Shown: positions 45,288 through 57,528 of the stretch, piece after piece | How positions within the stretch are numbered: position 1 is the stretch's first letter | Layout of the letters: each line of letters opens with the position of its first letter | Assembly: GCA_951802425.1 (NCBI GenBank) | Contig: OX637800.1 | Span: forward strand, 3,410,001 to 3,474,000 | DNA: 64,000 bases | Source: Clavaria fumosa | Taxonomy: Eukaryota; Basidiomycota; Agaricomycetes; Agaricales; Clavariaceae | Direction of reading: 5' to 3' | Translations under genes and position numbers: made by a program | The notes under the pieces: generated by a model | Told to the model about the DNA's origin: nothing | What the model saw: the letters and a program-made list of their open reading frames with translations, nothing else | Databases searched by the model: none

Positions 45288-45790
45288 CACTATGGACCCA
45301 ATAGCAGGTTATTATCACCATCTGGTCAGATGATTTATGACTTTCACCCAAAAATCAGTGCAAAACAGGTGATGGGTGATTTCTAATCACCATTAAAATC
45401 AAGGGATATTCACTAGATAAGGTTGAGTTATATAATAAACCCCTCAATTTGGGTGATATTAAACTGGAGGTTATTGGGTTGTGCAAAACACTCCTGAAAT
45501 CAAGGGATATTCAACATGATAAGATTGAGTTATATAATACACCCCCCAATATAGGTGATATTAATCTAGAGGATATTGGGTTGTACAAAACACTCCCTAG
45601 AACAAGGGATATTCAACATGATGAGATTGAGTATATAATACACCCCCCAATATAGGTGATATTAATCTAGAGGATATTGGGTTGTACAAAACACTCCTTA
45701 GAACAAGGGATATTCAACATGATGAGATTGAGTTATATAATACACCCCCCAATATGGGTGATATCAAACTAGAGGATATTGGGTAATCTA
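45288..45790 (+). repeat. 102-base tandem repeat and flank, copy 2 (plus)
   Basis: After a flank starting ACTATGGACCCAATAGC, units start at about 45453, 45555, 45656 and 45758, a period of 101-102 bases. It is the inverted counterpart of 6800-7193, 38 kb away. In one frame it reads as 34-residue repeats. Confidence 0.88.
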
Positions 45791-46203
45791 ATGACTTAGC
45801 AGGATTGAAGAGCTTAAGCAAACAGGCTGAGTTAGGCAATCACAGCACAAAAGAGTGCCTGCAGGTGAAAATGGTGAGTGGGCCATATGTAGGACATTTA
45901 GGCCAAACAAGGGCACAACTACTATACATGGAGAGGGCCTAAGAGACCGTGTGAGTACAAAACAGTAAAAGTTGATCAACAAGAGACAACAAATTCAATG
46001 GAACCCCCCCCCCAGGAGATGGTACAAACGAACATGCACACAAGACTTGATGAACAAATGAAATGTCACATGACCTCGCTCTCCGATCCAGCAGCTGCTC
46101 CCACACTCTCTGGCATCCTGGCTGACACTGCCGCGGCCCCAACCCCTGCGCCAATCCCGATTCCCGGCTTCGGCTCGGGCTCGGACGGCAACAGCGACGG
46201 AGC
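45790..46203. other. Downstream region of the WOPR gene
   Basis: No separate gene is supported. Minus-strand frames run on here past the most natural end of the WOPR gene, but their composition is artefact-like. A run of 10 Cs lies at 46004-46013. Confidence 0.4.
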
Positions 46204-48432
46204 TCAAGGTTGCTGCTGATGTTGCTGGTGCGGGTGGTGTGACGGAGGAGGCTGGTGCAGGTGCAGGCCCGGCGGCGCCGCAGGCGCATACGCAGGGTAG
46301 TGCCCCCATGGGGGAGGCGGTGCGCCATATGCGTGTGGGTGGTGATGGTATGGCGCGGGAGGGTAGTAGTGAACGTCTGTTGCTGCTGCTGCTGCTGTTG
46401 TTGTTGCTGCGACTGTTGCACGTGTGGCTGTTGGGATGGGTGAGGTGATGACTGCGAGCCAGAAGTTGGAGCAGTTGGAGGGTCCGAGCCTGCAACCCCG
46501 CTAGCGCCCGATGCAGCAGCAGACGTAACAGCGGGCGAAGAAGGCGTATAACCAGGGTACACCCCGTGCTGTTGCTGCGGCAGCGGTGGATGTCCTGCAG
46601 CGCCTTGCGCCGACGTCGCCACTGCTGTCTGCGCTGGTGCGTGTGCGTGTGTACCTGTGCCTGTGGCAGTGCTACCCGAGGCGCTTCCTGCAGTGGCGGC
46701 TGAAGATGATGATAATGCTGTTGTTGTCAGGGGCGACGAGGACGGTGAGGACGATGCGGGACCAGTTGCACCTGTGCCCGCAGCCGCACCTGGAAAGACG
46801 TGCCCGGGATGGTGTTGCTGTTGTTGCGGGTGCGGGTGCGATGCCATGGATGGGGGTGCGAGGAGTGCTAAATGGGGGGGCGCTATGGGGTACGGGTAGT
46901 ACGACATGCCGTATGAATGGTGATGCGGATGCGGGTGGTGGTACGGAGGCGGATGGGCATGTTGTGGGTGGTGAGCGTGAGACGTGTGGTGGTGCTGCTG
47001 GTGTTGGGGGTGTTGCTGATGTTGAGGGTGCTGATATTGTAGGTGCAGGTGGTGCTGCTGCAAGTGGGGCGGCTGGTGGAGTGGATGGTGGAGTGAGTGA
47101 GGTGGGAGAGTGTGAAGATGAGGGTGAGAGAGGGGTGGGGGCGCTCCTCCCCCCACAGTAAGGTCAGGATAGCCTGGCAGTGGTAGCGGGTGTAGATGTG
47201 GAAGCGAGTGCGCGAAAGGGTTAGGCGGAGGCGGTGCTAATTGGGACGAGGGACCTGTGCCTGGTGACGACGTGGGAGGCGTGGCAGATGTGGCAGCATC
47301 GGGATGGGGCGAAGACGCTGATGCTGCCTTGCCGGACGATGCCGATTTGGTGGACTTACGGGAGCGCTTTCCCCTGGCCGATTCATTACCATTACTGTTG
47401 TTGCCGTTATTATTGGATTTACTATTGCTGCTCTGGCGTGGATGCTGGTGGTCGTAAGGATAGTATCGCTTCACTTGGATTTCGCGCTTGGAGCGCTTGC
47501 CGGGTGACCAGGCCTCGGCAGCAGTAAAAGAGGACGAGGGGACGAGGGCATGACCGGCAGCAGAGAGGGGAGGATTTTCTCTCCGTTTGCGCCGCCGATT
47601 GCGGAGTTGTCCGGCTCATCCGCCTCGCCGCGATAATGGGGATGCCATCGAGGCCGATCTCGACTTTGGGTGGGTTGCGGAAGTGGGTCTTGTCGAGGTA
47701 CTCTGGACTGATGACGAGGCAAGCAAGCTCGGGGAGAGAGGAAGGAGAGCGGAGACGACCTTGCTCGACGTCATCGATCTTGTAATAGGAGATGAGGTGC
47801 TGTGCGACACTTCCGATGGTCAAGGGCGAGATGCCGACAAGAGAGGAGGGGATCAACATTGCTGAACAAATAAACACGAACGAAGAGAAAAGGACCTTTT
47901 TCACTAGGCCGTCTGGCTTGAACTTGTAGCTGTTAGTGAGGCTGCCGACAAGCGTCCTCTCTCGCTGTTTGTCCATCCCGCTCCACGAGGAATCGCACTT
48001 TGGACGACTCGAAGTCTGCCAATCATGTTTCTGACTGTCCGAAGCTGATGTGGGGGAGGATTCGTTGCCGTCAGGGGAGATGTGGGGTTCGGAGCGCACG
48101 ACACGATGTCCTGCACCTTTCTTGTCTGTCTTGCGATAGAGGAGAAAATTACCGAGGATGCGACTGGGACTCCAAAAGAATCCGTCTGTCCAACATTTGA
48201 TACCACTCTCGTCCTCGTCAAAGATGAATACAGAGCCTGAGGTGATCATTTTTCGCTCTGAGTCGACGAGATGACGAGTGACACGTGGGATGAGACCGCG
48301 ACGGGCGGCTTCGAGGATGAGAAGAGCGTCGCCCGTCGTTTCTATCCAACCTGACCAGGGTGGTTCTGACCATGTCTGCTCTGGTAGGTGATTGGTTGTT
48401 GGACTGAGGTAGTTGAGAGTACGATCATTCAA
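46204..48432 (-). CDS. WOPR (Gti1/Pac2) family transcription regulator, frame-damaged
   Basis: The N-terminal WOPR half is clear: GWIETTGDALLILEAARRG, SGSVFIFDEDESGIK and WSPSRILGNFL. After an S/T-rich linker the second half follows (HLISYYKIDDVEQGRL, SSLPELACLVISPEYL, VEIGLDGIP). An intron interrupts it, starting near 47895 after GLVKK. WOPR proteins bind DNA and control fungal morphology and mating or virulence switches. The tail is rich in His, Gln and Pro, and the most natural end is QQHQQQP then stop at 46204-46206. Frame changes are needed near 47638 (HYRGEADEP follows in another frame), near 47590 (RKRREN...SPGKRSKREIQ in the third) and in the CAG repeat near 46400. They may be decay or sequence errors. 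The true start lies upstream: no in-frame ATG precedes the WOPR block, so a 5' exon is likely. Confidence 0.8.
46379..46426 (-). repeat. CAG/CAA repeat in the WOPR gene
   Basis: A run of about 12 CAG or CAA codons reads as polyglutamine in the long frame. A slip in it would explain the frame change between the His/Pro-rich body and the C-terminal PYHHHPHAYGAPPP segment. Confidence 0.75.
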
Positions 48433-48628
48433 AGCTGACTAACACGGATCACATGGCAACAAGACAAACCACAAACCTCAAATCACCGCTTTCATCACAC
48501 ATCGGCGCCCCCCCCCCGCCAAGCGCAATGAGGGAAGATCCAAATAACTATCTAGCATAGCACAAGTCAACTGCAAATCCATTCAGTTGTAGTAGAGTAG
48601 GCTAGCATGAATACATGATGCAATTGAC

Positions 48629-49069
48629 CTACATCATGGAAGAACGGCACAATGAGTTAACAGGAAAGTAATGGGCTTCTAACCAGCGGGGAGGCCAAAC
48701 CTCCGTCAAAGCAATTAATCCCAGGTTCGGATCAGGGCTAGGGAGCACGAGGCCATAATACCCGATTAGAGTCGTTATCCCATAGGCGTCTGGTCCGATG
48801 ATGACGACACGTTCATTTGGAGCGGATGTTATAGCATGGACACCAGCTGGTGGGCTGTTGGCCTGCATGTGAGCAGGGAGTGGGCGCTCCGTTGTCTGCT
48901 CCGGCGAGAGGTGGCATACCCGAAATCGAAGTCGGCTTTGCTCGTAGCCGACTATCACTTCGACCGAGCTTTCGAGATTTGAGGGTACGGAGTCTAGCAT
49001 GACGAAACCACAATGGTTCTCGCAAAACGCATGGCCAAACGTTTGCTGGCCCTTTTCTAGATGCCCCAA
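48629..49069 (-). CDS. Unrecognised 146-residue ORF
   Basis: An open frame with protein-like composition (ERVVIIGPDAYGITTLIGYYG, GLIALTEVWPPRWLEAH) lies between the WOPR gene and Copia C. No family is recognised. It overlaps the area where the interrupted MULE should continue on the plus strand, so it may be a chance frame. Confidence 0.25.
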   Translation of the reverse strand: MGHLEKGQQTFGHAFCENHCGFVMLDSVPSNLESSVEVIVGYEQSRLRFRVCHLSPEQTTERPLPAHMQANSPPAGVHAITSAPNERVVIIGPDAYGITTLIGYYGLVLPSPDPNLGLIALTEVWPPRWLEAHYFPVNSLCRSSMM

Positions 49070-49091
49070 ACGAACCAGAAGATGACGAGGA
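49020..49091 (+). pseudogene. MULE transposase fragment left of Copia C
   Basis: GSRKTHGQTFAGPFLDAPNE and the acidic run EPEDDE read directly, across Copia C and its GAGGA duplication, into DSKRTFCPLELRP at 59089. More upstream coding sequence could not be traced. Confidence 0.5.
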
Positions 49092-49356
49092 TATAGCGAG
49101 GTGTCTGTCCGGCAGTGGTTAACTGTAAAGACAGTAAGCTAAATCTCAGTCTCGAAAGAGAGAACTAAATTCATTTGCCTGTAAAGACAGTAAGCTAAAT
49201 CTAAGGACAGGCTATTAGTTAGGACTGATATAGTGAATGTAATGGGAGTCATACCTCAGTCTCGAAAGAGAGAACTGAGGTTAAGTGGTGCGAGCGTCAG
49301 GTAATATGTATGTTACGTAATGTTGCCCGATATGGGCGAACCTCCCATATCCAACA
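49092..49356 (-). repeat. Copia C 3' LTR (265 bp)
   Basis: The minus strand runs TGTTGGATATGGGAGG to CCTCGCTATA. It contains two internal direct repeats: GTAAAGACAGTAAGCTAAAT twice, and CAGTCTCGAAAGAGAGAACT twice. Confidence 0.93.
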
Positions 49357-49369
49357 CGCCCACTCGAAC

Positions 49370-52300
49370 TTATGCGGGCAACATCAATCCCATCGTCTTC
49401 ACGAACGCCTCATGCTTTGGTCGCGACAATCCCTTGGTGAAGGCATCCGCAGCCTGGTCATTTGTTGGTATGTACTCAGGTGCGATGTCTCCCATCTCGT
49501 AATGGTGTCGCATGTGGTGGTAACGGACTTCAATGTGCTTTGTTTTTTTGTGGAAGACGGGGTTTTTGGCAAGCGCAATTGCTCCCTGGTTGTCCACCAT
49601 CAGTCGCGTTGCCCCCTGCGGTTCTTCACCCAGCTCCCGGAGCATCTGACGGAGCCATAGTGCTTCGTTCGTGGCGAGCGCTCCGGCAATGTATTCAGCT
49701 TCCGTGCTGGACTGAGCGACAAGCTTCTGTTTTCGCGAAATCCAGGCAACGGCTCCACCCCCGAGTAGGAAGGCAAACCCGCTGATCGAACGTCGGTCAT
49801 TGGCGTCGTTGGCCCAGTCTGCGTCTGCATAGCCGATGAGTTCTAACATTCCGTTTGATCCACTGAGAACAAGCTTCGCATCCGTTGTTTTTCTCAGGTA
49901 GCGGAAAACACGTTTGAGTGCGTTAAGGTGTTGCTCACCGGGGGTAGCGGCATGCTGACTGAGTGTTTGGATGGCATAGGCGAGATCCAGGCGAGTGCCG
50001 AGCATAGCGTACATTATCGCGCCTAGCTGACTCTGGTATGGCTGTGGGTCGAACTCCGCCTTTTCAAGCTTTTCCAACTTGAAGTTGACAGTGATGGGAG
50101 TGCTGACGGGACGGCAATCGTGCATCCCATAACGCTTGAGAATGTCCTCGACGTACTGCCGTTGGGACAGCGAGATTGTACGTAGCCTTCTATCACGGGT
50201 CACCTCCATATTGAGTATCCAGCAGGCTTCTCCCAGGTCTGTGATCTCGAATGCCGCGCTGACCTTCCATTTGAACTCTTCAAGGAGCTTGTAGCAGTTA
50301 GAGAAGAGAAGCATGTCGTCGACATAGACCGCAACAATGATAATTGTTCCATTTGCACGTTGGTGGAAGACGGCATAGTCGGATTCAAGATGGGTGAGGC
50401 CTAAGCTGAGAAACTCTGTGAGGAGCTTAGCGTACCACTCGCGGCTCGCTTGTTTGAGGCCATAGATAGACTTCTTTAGCTTCCAAACGTTAGCTTTGTC
50501 TCGAAAGCCGGGTGGGCAATGCACGAAGATTTCCTCCTTCAACTCGCCATGGAGAAAAGCTGTCTTAACGTCTAACTGATGGATCTCAAGGTCATAGTGC
50601 GCAGCAAGGGCCAATAAGATCCGAATGGTTGTGAATTTGACGACTGGGGCAAAGGTCTCGTCAAAGTCCAGGCCAGGGACTTGCGCATAGCCCTTCGCGA
50701 CGACTCGTGCTTTGTACCTGGTGATTTCGCCGTTAGGACCACGCTTCGTCTTAAAAACCCACTTGCTTGGGATGACTTTTCTATCTGGTGGGGGCTCTAC
50801 GACTTCATAAGTATTCATCTTTTGGAGAGACGCTAATTCAGCTGCGCAGGCCTCAAGCCACTGTGCCGCATTGGCACTCCTCATTGCCTCCCCATAGGTG
50901 GACGGGTCCTCATCAAGAGACGTTCTCGCTGCACGCGCCATTGGCTCAGTCCCATAGGCTGACTCATCATCAGCGCCCACTCGCCCCGTGACACCTTGTG
51001 GGTCGGTTTGTTTCTTCTGCCCATACGACGTGACGTTGTACCGTGCATCATCGTCTGCGATGGGTGCTTTGCGAATCCGACTCGAGCGGCGTGGCTCTGG
51101 GATGTCTGTAGAGGGCAGAGGGAGCTCCGGTGGTGGTAGGGCCTCCGGAGGTGCGTACTCATTTGCGGGGCCCTCGCCTGTGTCTGGCTCGTCGTCTGGA
51201 GCTGCCGGCTGCTCATCGGGGTCAGAGTCAGACAGGGAATGGGGATCTGTGTCAAGGGCAATGCGTGAGGGTAGGTCTCCATTGTTCTCATCGAAGATAA
51301 CGTCGCGAGACTCGACAATACGACCTGTGGGCTTATGGAGAAGACGATAAGCATGTCGTTGGTCAGCAAAGCCCAGAAAAACACATTCAAGTGTTCTCGA
51401 CTGGAGTTTATGACGTCTGGCCTTTGGTATGTGCACAAATGCTTTGCACCCGAACACTCTAAAGCGTGATAGGCTCGGTTTATTGCCTGTAAAGGCTTCG
51501 TGTGGTGTGAGCCCATCGTGCTGTGAGCGTGTCGGCTTGACGTTGTGGATGTGTGCCGCATACAGAACTGCGTCGCCCCAGTACTTAGGTGGGAGGTCTG
51601 CGTCATGCAACATTGACCGTGCATCGTTGAGTAGCGTGCGGTTCATTCGCTCGGCTACCCCGTTCTCTTGTGGGGTGTCTGCGTTTGTTGTTTCGTGGTG
51701 AATGCCCTTGGATCTGAAGTAGGCTTGTGACTCAATAGAATAGTACTCGCCACCGCCATCGCTTCGAAGGAAGTTGATGCGTTCGTTGGTGATGACTTCT
51801 GCGCGGACAATAAAATCCTGAACATTCTCGAATGCTTCACTTTTGGCTCTGAGGAGGGCGACTAGGACATAAGATGAGTATCCGTCGATGAATGTCATGA
51901 AGTACTGGTGTCACGCAGGTGTGAGCATGGGCATCTTTCCACACAGGTCAGAGTACACCCGGTAGAGTGTGCGCGGGTGGTCGACGGTGGATATCTTCGG
52001 AATGACGTTTCGCGTCTGCTTGCCGGCAAGACAGGAATGGCAGATCGTGTCAGTCGGTGCGTTGTTGCCCTTAAGCTTCATCCCCTTGACCAATCCGGAC
52101 TTTGCGAGATGGCGAATGACATTGTAGTTCGCATGTCCAAGACGCCGGTGCCAGGTGGCGAGATCAGCATAGGATTCACGTGTTCTGGCAGCGAGGGCGA
52201 GTGGGGTCGGGTTATGGATCTCAGAGAGGTGGTCAATGGTAATGTTGTATGCACGTTCGACGTAGGCTAGGGCATCGACAATGAATAAGCCTTGGGACTC

Positions 52301-52828
52301 AATACCTTGGGCCACGAGCTGGCCTTGCGGGTTGGTAATCTCAAACCCGGCTGTGTCAAAGGTGATTTGGTACTTGCGACGAGTCAGGTGTGAGATGGAG
52401 AGTAGGTTACCATCGAGGCGTGGGACATAGTAGACATCGCGGAGTGTCATTAACCTCTCTTCGCCATTTCTTAGCTTTACCCGTAGGATAACTTGTCCTT
52501 TCCCGAGTGCCAAGATGTAACTCTTGTCACCCAGGTAGACATGGCGAGGTTTATCAAAGGTTTGATAGACTGCGAACCAGCTACGACAGGATGTCATGGG
52601 CTCACTAGCTCCGGAGTCAAGTATCCACCTGTGGTTGCCTGAGGTCAGTAGTTTCACAATGTTCAGATATGGGGAGGATGATGCGGTTGCTGCCACAGCA
52701 GAGTGGGCCAGGAGGAGCCGAATTGGCGTGCGTGAATAGTTGGAGTCATAGTCGCTGAGTCACGCGAGGTTGGCGACTGCGTCTGATGGCCCATCCCGGT
52801 TCTCGTTCACCTTGGCTTCGAGTGCGCT
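49370..52828 (-). pseudogene. Copia C pol: protease, integrase, RT, RNase H
   Basis: After the nested insertion the frame resumes at 52828 (SALEAKVNENRDG). TGA at 52760-52762 and at 51911-51913 interrupt it. Domains in order: protease WILDSGASEPM; GAG-pre-integrase HRRLGHANY and CHSCLAGKQT; integrase core VYSDLCG, FLRSDGGGEY and TPQENGVAERMNR (DDE); RT YVDDMLLFS; RNase H ADADWANDANDRRS, STEAEY and DNQGAI. The end is GLMLPA, TAA at 49370-49372. Catalytic residues appear intact, so the element would be complete but for two stops and the insertion. Confidence 0.93.
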
Positions 52829-52833
52829 GAGGG

Positions 52834-53205
52834 TGTTGGATTTCTATTCTATTACTTAGTTTCCTTACCTATCTTCGTCGTTTTGGCTCATAGTATGCAG
52901 TGTAGATCATCTGACATACTTTACATGTTTGGTTGCAGTGCAACCAAAGGTCTCTGACTGTATCTATGTATCAGTAGTGTAGGAGATCTGGTTGTAGAGC
53001 AACTAGACCCTTCTTACTGTAGTTATGATTCGCTTTTGTTACACCATAGGCACTGCTAGTAGTTACATGACTGTACTTAACCCATGGGGCAAAATCTGGG
53101 TGCAGCATCGGTTCTAGTGCTCACTCATTGCCCCAAGGTACTTACCTATCACCTATATCATCGGTTCTAGTGCTCACTCATTGCCCCAAGTTATCATAAT
53201 CAACA
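52834..53205 (+). repeat. Copia B 5' LTR (372 bp)
   Basis: TGTTGGATTTCTATTC to ATAATCAACA. The segment GGTTCTAGTGCTCACTCATT occurs twice because of a 53-base duplication. TTTGGTTGCA-G-TGCAACCAAA is a strong hairpin. Confidence 0.95.
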
Positions 53206-53220
53206 GATTATGAGACCCGG
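53206..53220 (+). promoter_or_regulatory. Copia B primer binding site for a half-tRNA-Met primer
   Basis: GATTATGAGACCCGG lies directly after the LTR and is the same as in Copia A and, for 14 bases, Copia C. It is complementary to an anticodon arm with CAU. Confidence 0.7.
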
Positions 53221-53273
53221 ACCTAGGGACTTATAAACACATCAATTGACTATCCAACTTCGCTTTTCTTGCA

Positions 53274-56200
53274 ATGACGAAACCAACCGATGATTTCTTG
53301 AAGGTTCCAAAGCTATCTGCTGATGGGAGCAACTGGGTTACCTATAGGGACCGATTACGATGGGCATTGGATGCTAGAGGCATCCTGAATCACATAGAAG
53401 GAACCCCTGCTCAGCCAGCACAGCCAGATGAACCAAGTGACCCACAGACCTTGGAAGCTTATGAAGGACGATTGGAGAAATGGAGAATGGCCCAGGCCAC
53501 TGTTAAACAGTGCATTGCGAGCACTGTACCCGATTCCATCTTCAATCGTATAAAGGGAAAGACGCAGGCAAAGGATATCTGGGAAGGTATTACTGCGATA
53601 TTCCAGACCAGATCTCGAATGGTTGCTGTGGATCTTCGAAGGAAACTTCAGGACGAACGATGTGGGGAGTCTGGTGATGTCCGAGCCCATTTTGACAAAC
53701 TTTCTGACATGTTTGAGCGACTATCATCGATGGGAATGACTCTCACAGATGATGAATATGCGACGATCCTCCTTGGCTCACTTCCTGGCTCATATGACCC
53801 GATTATCACCTCCATGACGACCACAATGGCCCTGGAGAAGAGAGAGATATCCCCAGAGACGATTATTCACATTGCTATTGATGAATACGACCGCCGTTTG
53901 GTCAAGAATCGATCCAAACCCAAGAAGGATGATCGAGATGTCGCATTTACAACCAGTTTCTCAAAGGGAGGCAGAACTGGACAGTCTGAGCGCAGATGCT
54001 TCAATTGCAATATGAAGGGTCACATTAAACGATTCTGCTATGCGAAGGGTGGTGGAAGGGAAGGTCAAGGACCTACTAGGAGGCCAGGGAAGGACCAGGC
54101 GAATGTGGCGAGCACAGAGGCACCCTATGACGATGATGAAGGAGTTTGGATTGCTGTGGACAAAGATATGGTCAACAGCAATATGGGACGAATAGCCCAG
54201 GACTACCTTGACGAAGACGACCTCTGGTTCATGCACACTGACTTCGATGATGTGTCTCCTAGCCTTGGCAACACTTCCTTCCTTTCTGGGAATGATCTAC
54301 AGGTAGCCCAAACTGAGGAACCTGTTTTGGACGATGCTATGGCTGCAGGGATTGGGTCAGAGGGAGGAATGGATGTTGAACTGTATGACTCTGGTGCCTC
54401 TCGCCATATGACACCCTTCAGACCACGTCTAACCAATTATTCATCAATTGAGACTCGCCCTATCACAGCAGCAGATAAACGAACCTTCCAGGCTGTAGGA
54501 AAGGGAGATATGGAGGTTACTGTCCCAAATGGCAAATCCTCGACCACTTTCCTGCTGAAGGATGTCCTCTATGCTCCTGATATGGGTGTCACCATCATCT
54601 CCATCAGTAAACTCACCGCTTCTGGCTATGGAATTTGGTTCCATGGCAATTCCTGCAGGATCTTTGACCAGAATCAAAGGCGTTTGGGAGAAATCTTCGT
54701 CAGTTCGAATGGCCTATATCGTGTTGACCATGGGGAAGTAGCTGCGAAGGTGGAATTGACCTCATTAGCAGATCTTCATCGAAAATTGGCTCACATCGCA
54801 CCTGAGACAATCAAGAAGATGGTGAAGGAAGGGATGGTGACAGGGATAGAATTGGATGATTCTGGAGAGCTGACATCTTGTGCATCATGTGAGTATGCAA
54901 AGATGACGAGGAAGCCTATCCAGAAAGTGCGGTACGACCCTCAGGCGAAGAGATTTGGAGAAGAGATCCATTCTGACCTTTGGGGCCCCTCACCAGTCCA
55001 AACCTTGAATGGACGATCCTACTACTGCTCCTTCATCGATGATTGCACCCGATAGCTTCACCTGAAGCTCCAGCAAACCAAGGACGAGACTTTTGTGTCC
55101 TACAAGGAGTTTGAAGCATGGGCAAAGACTCAGCATGGTGTGGGGATAAAGAGGCTGCGATCTGACCGAGGTGGAGAGTATTTGAGTATAGAATTTTCCA
55201 ATCACTTGAAAATTCATGGTACTGAGCGAAGGCTTACCACTCATGACACCCCAGAACACAATGGAATCGCTGAACACGTTAACCGTCGGCTTCTTGAGAA
55301 AGGACGAGCCCTTCTTCACCAGAGCCAGCTGCCAAAATACCTGTGGGGAGAAGCCATTACACATGCGGTATGGTTGAAGAATCGCTCCTACACTCGAGTT
55401 CTTGGCAGAACACCATTTGAAGCCCTCTATGGGAAGAAACCCGACCTTGGGAACCTTCCAGAGTGGGGATGTCAAGTCTGGGTTCATGATAGAGATGGAA
55501 CGAAGCTAGAGGGAAGGGCAAACCTTGGGAATTGGGTTGGTTTTGATGCAGAGAGTACTCATGCTCACAGAATCTATTGGCCAGGACAGCGAAAAGTGTC
55601 TGTGGAACGAGATGTCAAATTTGGTGCTATTGAAATCACTATTCCAGGCCCACTGATCGAGGGGGAGAGACAGGACGATACTACAGTCATTGATCAGCCG
55701 GCCAGCACCCCTATCGACACTCCAATCCATATCCCCACTGAACCAAGGCCCAAACGAACGATTAAACCATCTGAATATGTCCAATGACTCCAGTCTGGTG
55801 AAGGAACCACCAAGGGACACTATAGGAGTGGAAAGCAGGTTGGCACATCGATTCCACATGGAGTACAGACTCCAGAAATGATGGGGGCTTTTGGAGAATG
55901 TGTGCAGACTGTGGAAATGGAAGGAACAGATTTTGTGATGATTTCAGGTGTTATTGAAGGACCTGACCCACTCACCTTACACCAAGCCAAGCGACGAGAT
56001 GACTGGCCAAGGTGGGAGGAGGCTATCCTGAAGGAGTTGAAGGCATTGGAGGCTGCGAAGACTTGGACCCTTGTCAAACGACCACCTGACAAGAATATTA
56101 TCAGCAGCAAGTGGGTCTTTGTCATTAAATATGGTCCTACAGGCGAGGTTATCAAGTATAAAGCTCGACTCGTCGCCAGAGGCTTCACCCAGATCCATGG

Positions 56201-57521
56201 AGTCGATTATACTGAGACATTTGCTCCAGTTGCCAAGCTTTCGAGTTTCCGCATGCTCCTAGCCATGGCAGCACGAAGGGATTGGCCTATCGATGTTTTT
56301 GACTTCAACAGTGCATTTTTGAATGGGAGACTGGAGGAGGGTGAGGAATTGTACATGGACCAGCCTCCAGGGTATGAGAAGGGCGAAGGAATGGTTGCCA
56401 AGCTTCACAGGACCATCTATGGGCTGAAACAAGCTGGTTGGAAGTGGTATGAAACATTGGTTGCCACATTAGTTGGTTTGGGGTTTCAACGCACTGAGTC
56501 TGACTTTGGAGTCTTCTACATTCACCATGCTCATCACTCAGTTGTTCTGGCGATCCATGTTGATGACTGCACCATTACTGGCACGTCTGCCATGATCTTG
56601 GATGACTACAAGCAGCGCATTGGTGAACAGTTTGGAATCACTGACCTAGGGCCCATACACTGGTTACTAGGGATCCAGGTCACCAGAAATCGATTGGAAC
56701 ACACCATTTCCCTTTCCCAGCGAAAGTATATCGACTCTATACTCTCCCGTTTCAATCTTGCCGAGGCCCAACCGCTATTTCTTCCATTTGACCCCCATGT
56801 TTCATTGTCAAGGTCTCACTGTCCCACAACCCCTGATGACATTTCTTACATGAAGAAAGTGCCATATCGCGAGGCCATTGGTTCCCTCATGTATCTGGCA
56901 GTTGGGACTCGACCTGACATTGCTTTTGCTGTGTCTACACTCTCCCAATACTTGGAGAACCCTGGCAAACCTCACTGGGAAGCAGCTAAACGTGTCTTTC
57001 GCTACCTTCTGGGCACAAGAGACCTATCTCTGGTGTATGGGGGAGTTGAGAAAGAGATGGAAGGTTTTACCGATGCTGATGGTGCCTCTCAGGAGCATAG
57101 GCATGCGATTTCTGGGTATGCATTCATCATGGATGGAGGAGCAATTTCTTGGAGTTCTCGCAAGCAAGAGCTTGTTACCCTGTCCACAGCTGAAGCAGAG
57201 TATGTGGCAGCAACCCATGCAGCGAAGGAGGCGATCTGGTTGAAGAGATTCATTAGTGAGGTCTTCCTACCCCTTCCCAAACCGATGATTCTCCACTGTG
57301 ACAACCAGGCAGCTATCTCACTTGCTGCCAATGCCAACTACCATGCCAGGACGAAGCACATCGACATTCGCTACCATTTCATTCGTTCCATGCTCGAAAA
57401 TGGTTCCATCCACCTTGTCTATTGTCCTTCTAATGATATGACTGCCGATATCCTCACCAAGGCTTTACCCATTGCAAAGATCAAGTGCCATGTATCTTCA
57501 CTTGGACTGCATGCCACTTGA
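53274..57521 (+). pseudogene. Copia B gag-pol, full length with two stops
   Basis: One frame of 1,416 codons is broken by TAG at 55053-55055 and TGA at 55785-55787; at the second, Copia A still has CGA (3534-3536, minus strand). Domains: Gag with a CFNCNMKGHIKRFC knuckle; protease DSGASRHM (about residue 372); HRKLAH and CASCEYAK (GAG-pre-integrase); integrase core HSDLWGP, LRSDRGGEY and TPEHNGIAEH; RT AIHVDDCT (about residue 1098); RNase H FTDADGA, STAEAEY and DNQAAI. The stop overlaps the polypurine tract CTTGAGGGGGAG before the 3' LTR. Length is exactly that of Copia A before its deletion. Confidence 0.96.
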
Positions 57522-57528
57522 GGGGGAG

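Noticed and set aside
46255..47461. Long plus-strand open frames opposite the WOPR tail
   Set aside because: They are reverse complements of His/Gln/Pro-rich codons (GTG, CTG, TTG) and have no domain; the minus strand carries the WOPR gene.
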